Shown: positions 28,695-41,497, counted from the stretch's first letter. The stretch: 64,000 nucleotides of DNA from Ephemeroptericola cinctiostellae (GCF_003339525.1 NZ_CP031124.1:2108001-2172000), one strand, 5' to 3'. A program made the numbers and translations. The notes: generated by a model from the sequence alone, not told the origin.

Positions 28695-29072
28695 TCAGAG
28701 TGCTTTTTTCTGTTTACGCTCTTCTTTTGACAGCATACCATCTTTATTGATATCCTTTTTCGCCAAACGCTTATCAATGGATTTTGTCACATGTTCTTTG
28801 ACTTCTTCGCGGGTAATCACATCATCCTTGTTCTGATCCGCAGATTTTGCAACAGATAACTTTTTACCTGAAATCTCATCTAAGGTAACCTTGCCATCTG
28901 CATTTACATCTGCCTTAGAGAATTTTTTCTCATAACGTTGCACACCTGCTGCAATCATTTCATCACGACTAAATACACCATCACCATTTGTATCCGTGAC
29001 ATTGCCCTTAGCAAATGCATTCAGGCCACACAAACCACTCACCATTAAAACCAAAGCTATTTTTTTACGCAT
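28695..29072 (-). CDS. Secreted EF-hand calcium-binding protein
   Basis: A 125-residue protein with a Sec signal peptide (RKKIALVLMVSGLCGLNAFA) and four EF-hand-like loops: DTNGDGVFSRDE, DVNADGKVTLDE, DQNKDDVITREE and DINKDGMLSKEE. Each has acidic residues at loop positions 1, 3, 5 and 12, so calcium binding in the periplasm is very likely. Its partner or role is unknown. The ATG at 29072 is chosen because it begins the signal peptide and GGAGAG precedes it. It stands alone between uvrC and the rRNA operon. Confidence 0.85.
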   Translation of the reverse strand: MRKKIALVLMVSGLCGLNAFAKGNVTDTNGDGVFSRDEMIAAGVQRYEKKFSKADVNADGKVTLDEISGKKLSVAKSADQNKDDVITREEVKEHVTKSIDKRLAKKDINKDGMLSKEERKQKKAL

Positions 29073-29203
29073 AAAAACACTCTCCAATTTATTATAAAAA
29101 ACTACTGCCTCATATACATCACAGGATTGAGTTTATCAGGAAAAAAAGACATGCGTCAATTTAATTAAAAACAAATTGAAGAACTAAAGTGGCTTGATAC
29201 TCA

Positions 29204-29256
29204 TCACAGCCGAAGGCGAGTCCGCCTACAGCCTTGTTGAGCACGGCTTGCTGTGA
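29204..29256. other. Unexplained compact inverted-repeat structure downstream of the rRNA operon
   Basis: The outer pair TCACAGC/GCTGTGA encloses two further hairpins (GGCG-AGTC-CGCC and AGCC...GGCT), giving a possible three-way junction on either strand. It lies between the EF-hand gene and the rrn terminator in about 290 bases that otherwise contain no gene. I cannot assign it to any RNA family. Confidence 0.35.
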
Positions 29257-29326
29257 CCTTGGTTTGTTCTAACACAGCAAATGGACGGTTTATTGGGTTG
29301 CATCTGATGGTTTCAAATGCGCATAA

Positions 29327-29354
29327 AAAAACCCCAGCTCAAAGAGCTGGGGTT
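29327..29354 (-). terminator. rRNA operon terminator
   Basis: The strong hairpin AAACCCCAGCTC/GAGCTGGGGTTT with an AAA loop is followed by a T run on the minus strand. It lies about 12 bases beyond the 5S gene. Confidence 0.9.
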
Positions 29355-29365
29355 TAGTATATAAA

Positions 29366-29479
29366 GCCTGACGATGACCTACTTTCACACGGGAATCCGC
29401 ACTATCATTGGCGCTAAGTCGTTTCACTGTCCTGTTCGGGATGGGAAGGAGTGGGACCAACTTGCTATGGTCGTCAGGC
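29366..29479 (-). rRNA. rrf: 5S ribosomal RNA
   Basis: The reverse strand begins GCCTGACGACCATAGC and ends with CATCGTCAGGC, so the two ends pair as 5S helix I. Internal blocks GTGGGACCA-type, CGAACAGGAC and TGAAACGACTTAGC fit the 5S core. About 114 bases, with ends approximate by a few bases. It is the last gene of the rRNA operon. Confidence 0.93.
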
Positions 29480-29704
29480 AAAGCCTGCATTGCCTGTTAT
29501 GAGTAGTTGAAACCTCAAACAGCCAACATAAAATCGGGCGTCTTTTGTTGAACTTTCGTCCAACAGACTAGAAACTAAGCATATTTACAGTGACATCCAT
29601 CTGATTAGGATGGGTTTTAACGAGTTAAATTACATCAATCAAACAAACCGTGATCTTTCGATCATCGATTAGTGCGACGCTTATACTGGAACAACCACAG
29701 TTAT

Positions 29705-32580
<2,876 letters not shown>

Positions 32581-32982
32581 TATAACTCTGATCGCTCAGG
32601 TCATAAAGTGTTCGCACTAGTTTTGACACACACATTTACATGAGTATGTGTGTCGGTTTGTTTGCCGTAATTTCAAGTGCCAATTCATTGCTGAATCGAC
32701 GTCGTATTCTTCATACTACTTCTTGAGAACTACTTTATTTTGATGCAATCTAACCCGTGTTAAAACATGCATTCAATTCCTTGAACACATCATATTATCA
32801 CTGTTAAATTTGCTTGGTTTCTAGTTGTTAAAGATCAGCCGGGCATTGCTGCCAGCGCGTTTGCGCTATAATCCTTCGTAAAGGATTAAGCATCAGCACT
32901 TGTCAATGCGGATACTTAATGATTCACTTGGAATAAGACAAGTCGAAATTAAACAACAATAAATACTTTAAGAACAGTCATG
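32581..32982 (-). other. Spacer between tRNA-Ile and 23S rRNA
   Basis: About 400 bases of internal transcribed spacer. It contains a boxA-like element (32825-32836) and sequences able to pair around the 23S ends for RNase III processing. No gene is seen. Confidence 0.75.
32825..32836 (-). promoter_or_regulatory. boxA-like antitermination element in the 16S-23S spacer
   Basis: GATCTTTAACAA on the minus strand matches the rrn boxA pattern that recruits NusB/NusE for antitermination. It sits in the spacer before 23S, as in many proteobacteria. Confidence 0.6.
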
Positions 32983-33059
32983 TGGTGGGTCTTGATGGAC
33001 TCGAACCATCGACCCCTGCGTTATCAACACAGTGCTCTAACCAACTGAGCTAAAGACCC
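32983..33059 (-). tRNA. tRNA-Ile (GAT anticodon)
   Basis: A 77-base cloverleaf with encoded CCA. Acceptor arms are GGGTCTT/AAGACCC, the T arm contains GGTTCGAGTCC, and the anticodon loop is TTGATAA within the stem CTGTG/CGCAG. It lies in the 16S-23S spacer, here on the 23S side of tRNA-Ala. Confidence 0.95.
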
Positions 33060-33078
33060 GTCTTCGATCCAACATTCT

Positions 33079-33154
33079 TGGTGGAGGATGACGGGATCGA
33101 ACCGACGACCCCCTGCTTGCAAAGCAGGTGCTCTCCCAGCTGAGCTAATCCCCC
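33079..33154 (-). tRNA. tRNA-Ala (TGC anticodon)
   Basis: A 76-base cloverleaf with encoded CCA. Acceptor arms are GGGGGAT/ATCCTCC with one wobble pair, the anticodon stem is CCTGC/GCAGG with loop TTTGCAA, and the T arm has GGTTCGATCC. It is the tRNA nearest to 16S. Confidence 0.95.
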
Positions 33155-33220
33155 ATTAGGATTTACTGTTCTTTTGTTTAACATTCCGATAAGTGTGGAC
33201 GTTTATGGCTTTTCTATCTC

Positions 33221-34768
<1,548 letters not shown>

Positions 34769-34927
34769 ATTCATTGCTTTCGCATTTGCCGTATCGCTAC
34801 GGCTACTCAAGTATTGACTGACATTTTAATTCAAATGGCTTTAACACCATTCTCATTGCTTTGTTTCGTCAAGTATGAGCCTCTATGGTTTAACGTCTAG
34901 AACCTAAGCTCTCGACTACACCACAAA

Positions 34928-34962
34928 CGCCCACACTTATCGGCTGTTAATTTTTAAAGATC
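34928..34962 (-). promoter_or_regulatory. rrn leader boxA/boxC-like antitermination region
   Basis: On the minus strand GATCTTTAAAAA (boxA-like) is followed by AACAGCCGATAA and GTGTGGGCG (boxC-like), the order seen in rrn leaders. It lies between the promoters and 16S. Confidence 0.6.
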
Positions 34963-35024
34963 TTGTCTTTCCGAAGCAGAACCTTGGCTCTTTTTCGCTG
35001 CACCGTCATCAGCACAGAAGCGAG

Positions 35025-35053
35025 ATTATGAAGCATTCAAACCAGTTCGTCAA
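35025..35053 (-). promoter_or_regulatory. Probable rRNA promoter P2
   Basis: On the minus strand TTGACG and CATAAT are separated by 17 bases, about 260 bases before 16S. The downstream stretch CTCGCTTCTGTGCTG is nearly repeated after the upstream promoter. Confidence 0.75.
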
Positions 35054-35153
35054 GCATTTTTTTAAGTTTATTTTTTAACATCAACAACAAACTCGAACAC
35101 CCAACCAACCCTTCACACCGCTTGTCTCGCCGCCTCAGCAGCAGAGAAACGAG

Positions 35154-35182
35154 ATTATGAACACTTATCAATTACATGTCAA
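35154..35182 (-). promoter_or_regulatory. Probable rRNA promoter P1
   Basis: On the minus strand TTGACA and CATAAT are separated by 17 bases, close to the sigma-70 consensus. The sequence upstream is very AT-rich, fitting an UP element. The discriminator CTCGTTTCTCTGCTG resembles that of P2, suggesting a duplicated promoter. Confidence 0.78.
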
Positions 35183-35300
35183 CAACTTTATTAATAAATT
35201 TCAAAAGCATTTATCCAACATAAATCCATTCAATAATTACAAAAACGAGTTTCTCTATAACACCTACTTGAATGGACTCATATGCATTCAAAGCAAGCGC

Positions 35301-35332
35301 AAAAAAACGACGCTGGATGCGTCGTTTTTTTT
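35301..35332 (-). terminator. Terminator after efp
   Basis: The hairpin AAAAACGACGC-TGGAT-GCGTCGTTTTT with T runs on both strands lies 28 bases past the efp stop. It insulates efp from the rrn promoters. Confidence 0.85.
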
Positions 35333-35359
35333 ATCAACCCGAACAATCAACCGATTCAC

Positions 35360-35920
35360 TTACTTCACACGTGAACGGTATTCATTTGTACGCGTATCGA
35401 TTTCAATCTTATCGCCCGTATCAACAAACAAAGGCACTTGGATTTCATAACCAGTTGCCAATTTAGCACCTTTAAGCACTCGGCCCGACGATGTATCGCC
35501 TTTTACTGCTGGCTCAGTGTAAGTCACTTCACGAACAATGGTCGTCTCTAATTCAACAGAAATTGGGCGCTCTTGGTAAAACACAACATCGCACACCATG
35601 CCATCTTCGAGGTAATTAAGCGCATCGCCCATGCTTTCTGCTTCGATGTCGTACTGGTTATACTCTTCATCCATGAAGACATACATTGGATCGCCAAAGT
35701 ATGAATACGTCACGCGTTTTTTATCAAGAATAACCACATCAAACTTGTCGTCAGCGCTGTATACAGTCTCTGCACCTGCGCCAGTCAACAAATCTTTCAT
35801 TTTCATTTTAATCACAGCACCCGAACGACCTGAGCGGCTGTATTCGGTTTTCAATACGACTTTCGCCGCGCCATCCTGCATAAACACGTTACCTACGCGT
35901 AATTCTTGAGCACTTTTCAT
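35360..35920 (-). CDS. efp: Elongation factor P
   Basis: A 186-residue cytosolic translation factor that relieves ribosome stalling at polyproline stretches. It has the three beta-barrel domains, starting with [18 protein letters not shown]. The tip loop reads SRSGRSGA, with Arg at position 32, the residue rhamnosylated by EarP. The ATG follows AAGGTG upstream. The modifying enzyme gene earP lies 90 bases upstream on the same strand, supporting a functional EarP-type EF-P. Confidence 0.97.
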   Translation of the reverse strand: MKSAQELRVGNVFMQDGAAKVVLKTEYSRSGRSGAVIKMKMKDLLTGAGAETVYSADDKFDVVILDKKRVTYSYFGDPMYVFMDEEYNQYDIEAESMGDALNYLEDGMVCDVVFYQERPISVELETTIVREVTYTEPAVKGDTSSGRVLKGAKLATGYEIQVPLFVDTGDKIEIDTRTNEYRSRVK

Positions 35921-36010
35921 CTAAACACCTTAAGTTCTAATTTGATTTACCAATATTTGCAAAATATTTTGCTAAAAACTAAACGCGCCATTATATCGAA
36001 CTTTATTCAC

Positions 36011-37147
36011 TTATGCCAGTGGCGCGGCCGCATGTTGCATCAATTGTTGCGCCAAATCGTCAGTTTGACATAGCTGCTCACAATAGGCTTCTGCATGACG
36101 CTGAACGGCGTCGAGGCTTTCAACAAATCCCAACCACGCCTCACCGTTGAGCATAGCACTGGGTTTGAGGTTCCATGCCCATTGAAGATCCGCCCACGCC
36201 TGAAGCGCCTCAGGGGACTCACTGTCTTGACAGTATCGCTCAACAAATGCCTCAAGCTTGTCAAGATGAACACCATCGTGCTGCGGGTAAATATGCCAAA
36301 TAAATGGTTTTTTTGCCCATAAGGCGCGCACGAGCGAGTCTTCACCGCGGATGAAATTAAGATCAGCCGCCCAAAGAAGCAGATCAAAATCATCTTGCTT
36401 CAACATGGGTAAATACTCAATGCTTAATTTTTGATGCAAAAAAGGGGCGTGTTCATTTATAAAAGCACGTACAGCCGTGGTTGCTTTACCATGCGTCACT
36501 GCCAGTTGAACAGGAGCATCCGATTCAATCAGCAAAGGCAGCCACCCCAACAAGGGCATGTGATCATATCCAAAAAGCACTACTTTTAAAGCTTCATTTT
36601 GTACAGTAAATCCTGTTAAGCGCATCCAAGTGGTTAACTGTGTCTGTGCATGATGCTTTGTGAATGCATTGTTTTCTCGGAGTAAGCCACCACTTGTTGC
36701 TGTAAACCCAGGAAAGAAAAATGTCTTCATCAAGCCATTGTTCTGCGGTGAACGCATGCCATGACAACCATCAACCCACGCTTCTGCGCTTAAATACTCC
36801 AAGTTAATCCAGCGCGGCGCCACCCCACTTTGTTTTTTTACAAGCATTTGATCGACATATCCTTCAGGGATGGTACAAGCAAAAGCCTCGACAACCACAT
36901 CGGCCGCTTGAACATCCGACCATTGAGTGCCATCACTCCAAGCAGCCAAAGTCACGCCTTCAATCGATTGCGTGTACTTCCCCGCGTCCACCCCTGCCCA
37001 AATGGCAGCCAAAGCCTCCAAATCATCGAGCCAAAGCCTCACTGCCACACCATGCTCTTTGGCCAATTGTCGAGCCAATCGCCAACAGACCCCCACATCA
37101 CCAAAGTTATCAACGACCTTACAAAAAACATCCCATGTTTGCTTCAT
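36011..37147 (-). CDS. earP: EF-P arginine rhamnosyltransferase EarP
   Basis: A 378-residue GT-B-fold glycosyltransferase that transfers rhamnose from dTDP-rhamnose to Arg32 of EF-P. The N-terminus MKQTWDVFCKVVDNFGDVGV places Asp13 and Asp17, the known catalytic/acceptor-site residues, in the DNFGD motif. FIRGEDSLVRALWAKKPFIWHIYPQ near residue 262 holds the nucleotide-sugar binding region with the conserved Glu. It is adjacent to efp, the usual arrangement in organisms using this modification. Confidence 0.94.
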   Translation of the reverse strand: MKQTWDVFCKVVDNFGDVGVCWRLARQLAKEHGVAVRLWLDDLEALAAIWAGVDAGKYTQSIEGVTLAAWSDGTQWSDVQAADVVVEAFACTIPEGYVDQMLVKKQSGVAPRWINLEYLSAEAWVDGCHGMRSPQNNGLMKTFFFPGFTATSGGLLRENNAFTKHHAQTQLTTWMRLTGFTVQNEALKVVLFGYDHMPLLGWLPLLIESDAPVQLAVTHGKATTAVRAFINEHAPFLHQKLSIEYLPMLKQDDFDLLLWAADLNFIRGEDSLVRALWAKKPFIWHIYPQHDGVHLDKLEAFVERYCQDSESPEALQAWADLQWAWNLKPSAMLNGEAWLGFVESLDAVQRHAEAYCEQLCQTDDLAQQLMQHAAAPLA

Positions 37148-37239
37148 ATTTCCCTAACATCACCTACAAACTGAAACTGGCGTAAAATAGGCGTTCATTT
37201 TTCATTAACACCTAAAAATCTAAATACCTTACTCACAGC

Positions 37240-38157
37240 ATGAATCAAGACACCCTACACCGCATTTTATTTCAAAACGCACCTGTTAAAGGCGAACTCG
37301 TGCAGCTGCCAAACACTTGGCAAACACTGCTATCAACCAATCAAAAACGCCACTATCCCGCAGCAGTCGAACGCTTGCTTGGACAAATGGTTGCCGCCAG
37401 TGTTTTGCTTTCAGCCAATCTAAAATTTGATGGCAGCCTCATCATGCAGATTCACGGTGATGGACCAATTCAACTGCTGGTGGCGGAATGCCGCTCTGAC
37501 CTCACCGTTCGAGCCACTGCAAAACTGCGTGAACACATCACAGTGACAGACGACATGGGTTTAAAACAACTCATCAATGGCAATGGTCAAGCACATTTTG
37601 CAATCACACTGGATCCAAACGACAAAATGCCAGGTCAGCAGCCGTACCAAGGCATTGTTCCTTTGGATGGCGACACCATGGCCGAAGTGCTCATGCACTA
37701 CATGCATTCATCCGAACAACTGGACACCCATATTCAACTCGCTTCAACACACGAAAGTTGCGCGGGTTTACTGCTTCAAAAACTGCCATTGCATGGCGGC
37801 AGCAACACTGAGGATAACGCTCACATCTGGGATGAACTCAATCACATCGCGCAAACACTGTCTGATGACGAACTATTAAATACGCCGAGCGATACCATTT
37901 TGCATCAACTGTTCTGGCAGTACCCAATCGAGCAACATACGATTCAAGATTGCCAATTTGGCTGCACCTGCTCACCCACAAAAGTCAGCAACATGCTCAC
38001 CATGCTGGGTAAAGAAGAGGCACTGAGTATGGTAAAAAATGGGCAAGTTGATGTTGCTTGCGATTTTTGCGGGCAAGAGTACATTTTGAACGAAGCGCAA
38101 ATCCACGGTTTATTTGAACCTGATGCAGCTCAAAAAGCCGCCGCCCAATTGCATTGA
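37240..38157 (+). CDS. hslO: 33 kDa redox-regulated chaperone Hsp33
   Basis: A 305-residue cytosolic holdase chaperone activated by oxidation. The C-terminal zinc centre is visible as CTC and, about 30 residues later, CDFC (in FGCTCSPTKVSNML and VDVACDFCGQEYIL). The N-terminal block VERLLGQMVAASVLLSANLK and LIMQIHGDGPIQLLVAE are typical of the family. It is divergent from earP across about 90 bases that include TAAAAT-type promoter sequence. Confidence 0.95.
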   Translation: MNQDTLHRILFQNAPVKGELVQLPNTWQTLLSTNQKRHYPAAVERLLGQMVAASVLLSANLKFDGSLIMQIHGDGPIQLLVAECRSDLTVRATAKLREHITVTDDMGLKQLINGNGQAHFAITLDPNDKMPGQQPYQGIVPLDGDTMAEVLMHYMHSSEQLDTHIQLASTHESCAGLLLQKLPLHGGSNTEDNAHIWDELNHIAQTLSDDELLNTPSDTILHQLFWQYPIEQHTIQDCQFGCTCSPTKVSNMLTMLGKEEALSMVKNGQVDVACDFCGQEYILNEAQIHGLFEPDAAQKAAAQLH

Positions 38158-38207
38158 TGTGCACGCACACCCACATAAAGCATTTTTAAAAAACAATGCA
38201 TTCATTT

Positions 38208-38233
38208 AAAAAGAGCAGTCCATCGCTCTTTTT
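38208..38233. terminator. Bidirectional terminator between hslO and ftsB
   Basis: The hairpin AAAAGAGC-AGTCCATC-GCTCTTTT with an A run on one side and a T run on the other lies between two convergent genes. Confidence 0.75.
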
Positions 38234-38251
38234 TCACATCCAAATCTCACT

Positions 38252-38704
38252 TCAAGGTTTAAGCGCTGACGTTGATGCCACAGGAGGGCTGACAGCCACC
38301 GCTTCATCTTTAACAGGCGGTGTCGATGTCAATGGCGCAATCGGTTTTACAGGCGCCGCTTGTCTCACGGTCACAGCAGAATCACCCGCAGCCAACGCCG
38401 GGGAAACTGCAGTTTGGCTCGGTCCCGCAGCCACAGCCGAAGGCTGATCCATCACCTGCACGAACACTTCATCCGACTTCACCATCCCAAGTTGCAACCG
38501 AGCACGCTCCTGCACGGCATCATTGCCCTGCTTCAGGTCGCGAATGTCGGCCTGAAGTGCTGCATTACGATAAATCAATTCTTGATTGACTTTTTGTTGC
38601 TCATCAATGGATTTTTTTGTCTGAAATAATTCCCAATAGCCATTCCACAAAGGCCATTGCAAGGCAACAAGTATTAACACAAGAAATAGGGGTAAACGAC
38701 GCAT
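38252..38704 (-). CDS. ftsB: Cell division protein FtsB with extended C-terminus
   Basis: A 150-residue single-pass membrane protein of the divisome FtsQ-FtsB-FtsL subcomplex. A short cytoplasmic start (MRR) is followed by a transmembrane helix (residues 4-22) and a coiled coil (KKSIDEQQKVNQELIYRNAA to about residue 60), then ERARLQLGMVKSDEVFVQV, the usual FtsB end. About 65 further residues are Ala/Pro/Val-rich and not part of the family core. ATG 38704 is chosen by comparison with the typical FtsB start; upstream in-frame codons are possible. Enolase, its usual neighbour, is not seen here. Confidence 0.85.
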   Translation of the reverse strand: MRRLPLFLVLILVALQWPLWNGYWELFQTKKSIDEQQKVNQELIYRNAALQADIRDLKQGNDAVQERARLQLGMVKSDEVFVQVMDQPSAVAAGPSQTAVSPALAAGDSAVTVRQAAPVKPIAPLTSTPPVKDEAVAVSPPVASTSALKP

Positions 38705-38947
38705 GGCAAAACCCATAGGAAACCAATAAAAAAGAACAAGCAATGTCTGTCACTATACCGCAAAGTCTGGCATAACGTCATCAAAAGCCTTTGTTTACTT
38801 ACTTGTTTACTGACTTAAGAATAAAACCCCATTCATAATATTCGACAGCAAACCCTTGCGGATAGAAACCTGTTACAATTAAGTGTCGATAAATCGATGT
38901 GGCATTGGGGTTTATTTTTCAACAAGTTACGCATTAGGAGCGATGAC

Positions 38948-39319
38948 ATGGGTATTTTAGATTCAATCAAAGATTTGGCCAATAAAGCGGTTGACACAGT
39001 AAAAGATGCCGCGGATGACGCTCAAGAGGCTTATAACGAAGCGGGTGGTGTGAGTGGTTTGGTTGACAAAGCAAAAACTGAATTGACTGAGCTTGGTGAC
39101 AATATTTCTGAAACTGCAAGCAAGGCTGTTGACGCCGTTAAAACAACAGCGACAGAAGCCGCTGACTCAGCAAAAACAGCTTACAATGAGCATGGCGGCG
39201 TCAGTGGTCTGGTCGACAAGGCAAAAACAGGCTTGTCGGAATTGGCCGAAACAGCCAAAGACAAAGCCGACAATATCATCGGTAACGTTAAAGACGATGA
39301 CGAAGCGCCAAAAGCATAA
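38948..39319 (+). CDS. LEA-like repeat small protein
   Basis: A 123-residue highly charged Ala/Lys/Asp/Glu-rich protein with no signal peptide, predicted to be helical or disordered. It contains an imperfect internal duplication: AYNEAGGVSGLVDKAKT at residues 28-44 and AYNEHGGVSGLVDKAKT at 78-94, each preceded by a KAVD-xVK helix. The 11-mer-like periodicity resembles late-embryogenesis-abundant or YtxH-type stress proteins, which may protect membranes or proteins; I do not recognise a named family. The ATG at 38948 has TAGGAG upstream, and a terminator follows. Confidence 0.75.
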   Translation: MGILDSIKDLANKAVDTVKDAADDAQEAYNEAGGVSGLVDKAKTELTELGDNISETASKAVDAVKTTATEAADSAKTAYNEHGGVSGLVDKAKTGLSELAETAKDKADNIIGNVKDDDEAPKA

Positions 39320-39365
39320 ATCACATAAAAGATGTGCCTCATGCGAAGCACATCACTGTTGCAAT

Positions 39366-39394
39366 GAAAAAACCAGCACAATGCTGGTTTTTTC
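39366..39394 (+). terminator. Terminator after the LEA-like gene
   Basis: The hairpin AAAAAACCAGC-ACAAT-GCTGGTTTTTT is perfect and ends in T residues. Confidence 0.87.
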
Positions 39395-39447
39395 ATTCAG
39401 ATATTTCCAGTATTTTTTAGTATTCTTTTTAGCACCATTCAGCAGCC

Positions 39448-40290
39448 ATGTCAAAAATCAAGCCAAACAAATCCCTTGCTTATGAAGTCCGTCCAAACCA
39501 ATCCATTGAACTGTTGAAGGAGTTGCACATCTTAACCCAAGATGGCAAGATGAACCAAGACAGCCGCCGCAAGCTCAAACAGGTGTACCACCTTTTTCAA
39601 TTCATCGAACCTTTATTAACCGAGCGACTGGCACAACAAGACAGCATCAGCCTCGTTGATCATGGCGCTGGCAAATCATACCTTGGCTTTATTTTATTTG
39701 ATTTGTTTTTTAAAGAGAAGGCCACTCGATCAACCATCTACGGCATCGAAACCCGCGATGATTTGGTCAATAGATCCAAAGAATTGGCACAACGCTTGGG
39801 ATTTTCCGGCATGGAGTTTCTCAATTTATCGGTCGCTGATTCCATTGTTTCAACAGCCTTACCAGAACACATTGATGTCGTGACCGCCCTGCATGCTTGC
39901 AACACGGCAACCGACGATGCAATTCACTTTGCGCTTAAAAAAAATGCACAACACATTGTTCTCGTGCCCTGCTGTCAAGCAGAGGTCGCCTCTGTTTTAC
40001 GAAAAAACAAAAGCACTCAACTTAAAGCCCCCTTGACCGAAATTTGGCGTCATCCACTGCACACGCGCGAATTTGGCAGCCAAATCACCAATGTATTGCG
40101 TTGTTTACAGCTTGAAGCACATGGTTATCAAGTTTCAGTCACTGAATTGGTGGGTTGGGAACATTCCATGAAAAATGAATTGATCATTGCCAGCCGTAAA
40201 GGCCAAGCAAACACGCGCGCGCGTGAACGGTTGCACGAGTTACTCGACACCCTTGGGCTGAATGAAATGCGCGAACGTTTTTTTGCATAA
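39448..40290 (+). CDS. SAM-dependent methyltransferase (Methyltransf_32-like)
   Basis: A 280-residue Rossmann-fold methyltransferase. Motif I is VDHGAGKSYLGF near residue 70, motif II/III region IYGIETRDDLV, and VTALHACNTATDDAI and LVPCCQAEV give the pattern seen in the Methyltransf_32 family (relatives of METTL25 and some tRNA-modifying enzymes). The substrate is unknown, although the paired Cys in VPCCQ and the N-terminal basic stretch would fit an RNA substrate (weak inference). It stands alone downstream of the LEA-like gene terminator. Confidence 0.75.
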   Translation: MSKIKPNKSLAYEVRPNQSIELLKELHILTQDGKMNQDSRRKLKQVYHLFQFIEPLLTERLAQQDSISLVDHGAGKSYLGFILFDLFFKEKATRSTIYGIETRDDLVNRSKELAQRLGFSGMEFLNLSVADSIVSTALPEHIDVVTALHACNTATDDAIHFALKKNAQHIVLVPCCQAEVASVLRKNKSTQLKAPLTEIWRHPLHTREFGSQITNVLRCLQLEAHGYQVSVTELVGWEHSMKNELIIASRKGQANTRARERLHELLDTLGLNEMRERFFA

Positions 40291-40412
40291 GCGTGATTCG
40301 TGAAGCCAAAACATTCACGATGAATTTAAATGGCTTCAATTTTCATTAAGCCCCCAGAAACATACTTGCCTTGTTGCTTTAACACATGCAGCACCGTTGA
40401 TACAATGAGCAC

Positions 40413-40796
40413 TTACACTTCATAAGTCATAGACAACATCTGCTGTTGTATTTTTTTTGGCAATGACAAATAAACCAAATCATACGATGCACGTACCCAA
40501 TCTTGGATTGTCTCTTCATCAATCACTCCATCCAATTGCACGGTATTCCAATGTTTTTTATTCATGTGATAACCACCCGTGACCGACGGATATTCCTGAC
40601 GAAGGCTCAACGCCAAATTGGGCTCACACTTTAAATTCATTCTGGGCGGCTCATCTTGCCATGCCAAAAGAGCAAATACTTTACCCGCAACTTTATACAC
40701 CAAAACTTCTGGCCCAAAAGGCATGTCCTCTATTGCAGCTGGCATTGATAAACAAAATGCACGCCAATCATCAACCACATCATTTTTTTGAACCAT
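40413..40796 (-). CDS. MmcQ/YjbR family protein
   Basis: A 127-residue small cytosolic protein with the YjbR (DUF419) fold: PAAIEDMPFGPEVLVYKVAG, a central FALLAWQ strand, MNLKCEPN, and YHMNKKHWNTVQLDG. The family resembles a DNA-binding double-wing fold, but no function is firmly known. The second of two adjacent ATGs (40796) is used because AAAGGA is better spaced from it; the first would add one Met. Confidence 0.82.
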   Translation of the reverse strand: MVQKNDVVDDWRAFCLSMPAAIEDMPFGPEVLVYKVAGKVFALLAWQDEPPRMNLKCEPNLALSLRQEYPSVTGGYHMNKKHWNTVQLDGVIDEETIQDWVRASYDLVYLSLPKKIQQQMLSMTYEV

Positions 40797-40978
40797 CATT
40801 ATCCTTTGAACATTTATGCAACAATCGCAGTAAAACCCAACACTTGCATGTTAGAACTGTGCAGAATTGGGGTTCTAAAGTATAATAGTACCGTTAAAAA
40901 TGCGTGCCTTAAAGATTTAAGCAAAACTGTCATTCTTTTTTATCTAGATTTTATCAACATCCCTATTGAAAGCGTCGC

Positions 40979-41497
40979 ATGAAAATCGCAAAAAACACCG
41001 TCGTCACCCTCAGCATGGCTGTCACTGACGCACAAAACAACCCTATCGAAGAAACATCAGGCGACGGTTTTACATACCTTCACGGCGGCTACGATGATTT
41101 TTTCCCAAAAATTGAAGAAGCGCTTGAAGGTCAAGAAGTTGGTTTTGAAACCACAGTCCAACTCGAACCAGATGACGCCTTTGGTGAGTACGATGCTGAA
41201 TTGGTTCGCGTTGAAGACCGCTCTTTATTCCCAAAAGACATCGAAGCAGGCATGATGTTTGAAGGCATCCCTGAAGGCGGTTCTGAAGATGACATGGAGT
41301 TTTTCACCATCACCGATATCGAAGGCGACAAAGTGGTTCTCGATGGCAATCACCCACTCGCCGGTCAAGCATTGCGCTGCAATGTTAAAGTGACTGAAGT
41401 GCGTGAAGCAACTGAGGAAGAAATCGAACATGAACACGTCCATGGTGCAGATGGCCATGACCACGATCACGACGATGAGCATGGTACTGTTCACTGA
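40979..41497 (+). CDS. slyD: FKBP-type peptidyl-prolyl isomerase SlyD-like
   Basis: A 172-residue cytosolic prolyl isomerase and chaperone. The FKBP domain is split by an IF (insert-in-flap) chaperone domain: FTYLHGGYDDFFPKIEEALE, then the insert around VQLEPDDAFGEYDAELVRV, returning at VLDGNHPLAGQALRC. The C-terminal tail is His-rich (EHEHVHGADGHDHDHDDEH), fitting nickel binding and delivery to metalloenzymes. The sequence TAAAGTATAATAG near 40876-40888 is a plausible -10 region. A terminator follows. Confidence 0.93.
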   Translation: MKIAKNTVVTLSMAVTDAQNNPIEETSGDGFTYLHGGYDDFFPKIEEALEGQEVGFETTVQLEPDDAFGEYDAELVRVEDRSLFPKDIEAGMMFEGIPEGGSEDDMEFFTITDIEGDKVVLDGNHPLAGQALRCNVKVTEVREATEEEIEHEHVHGADGHDHDHDDEHGTVH

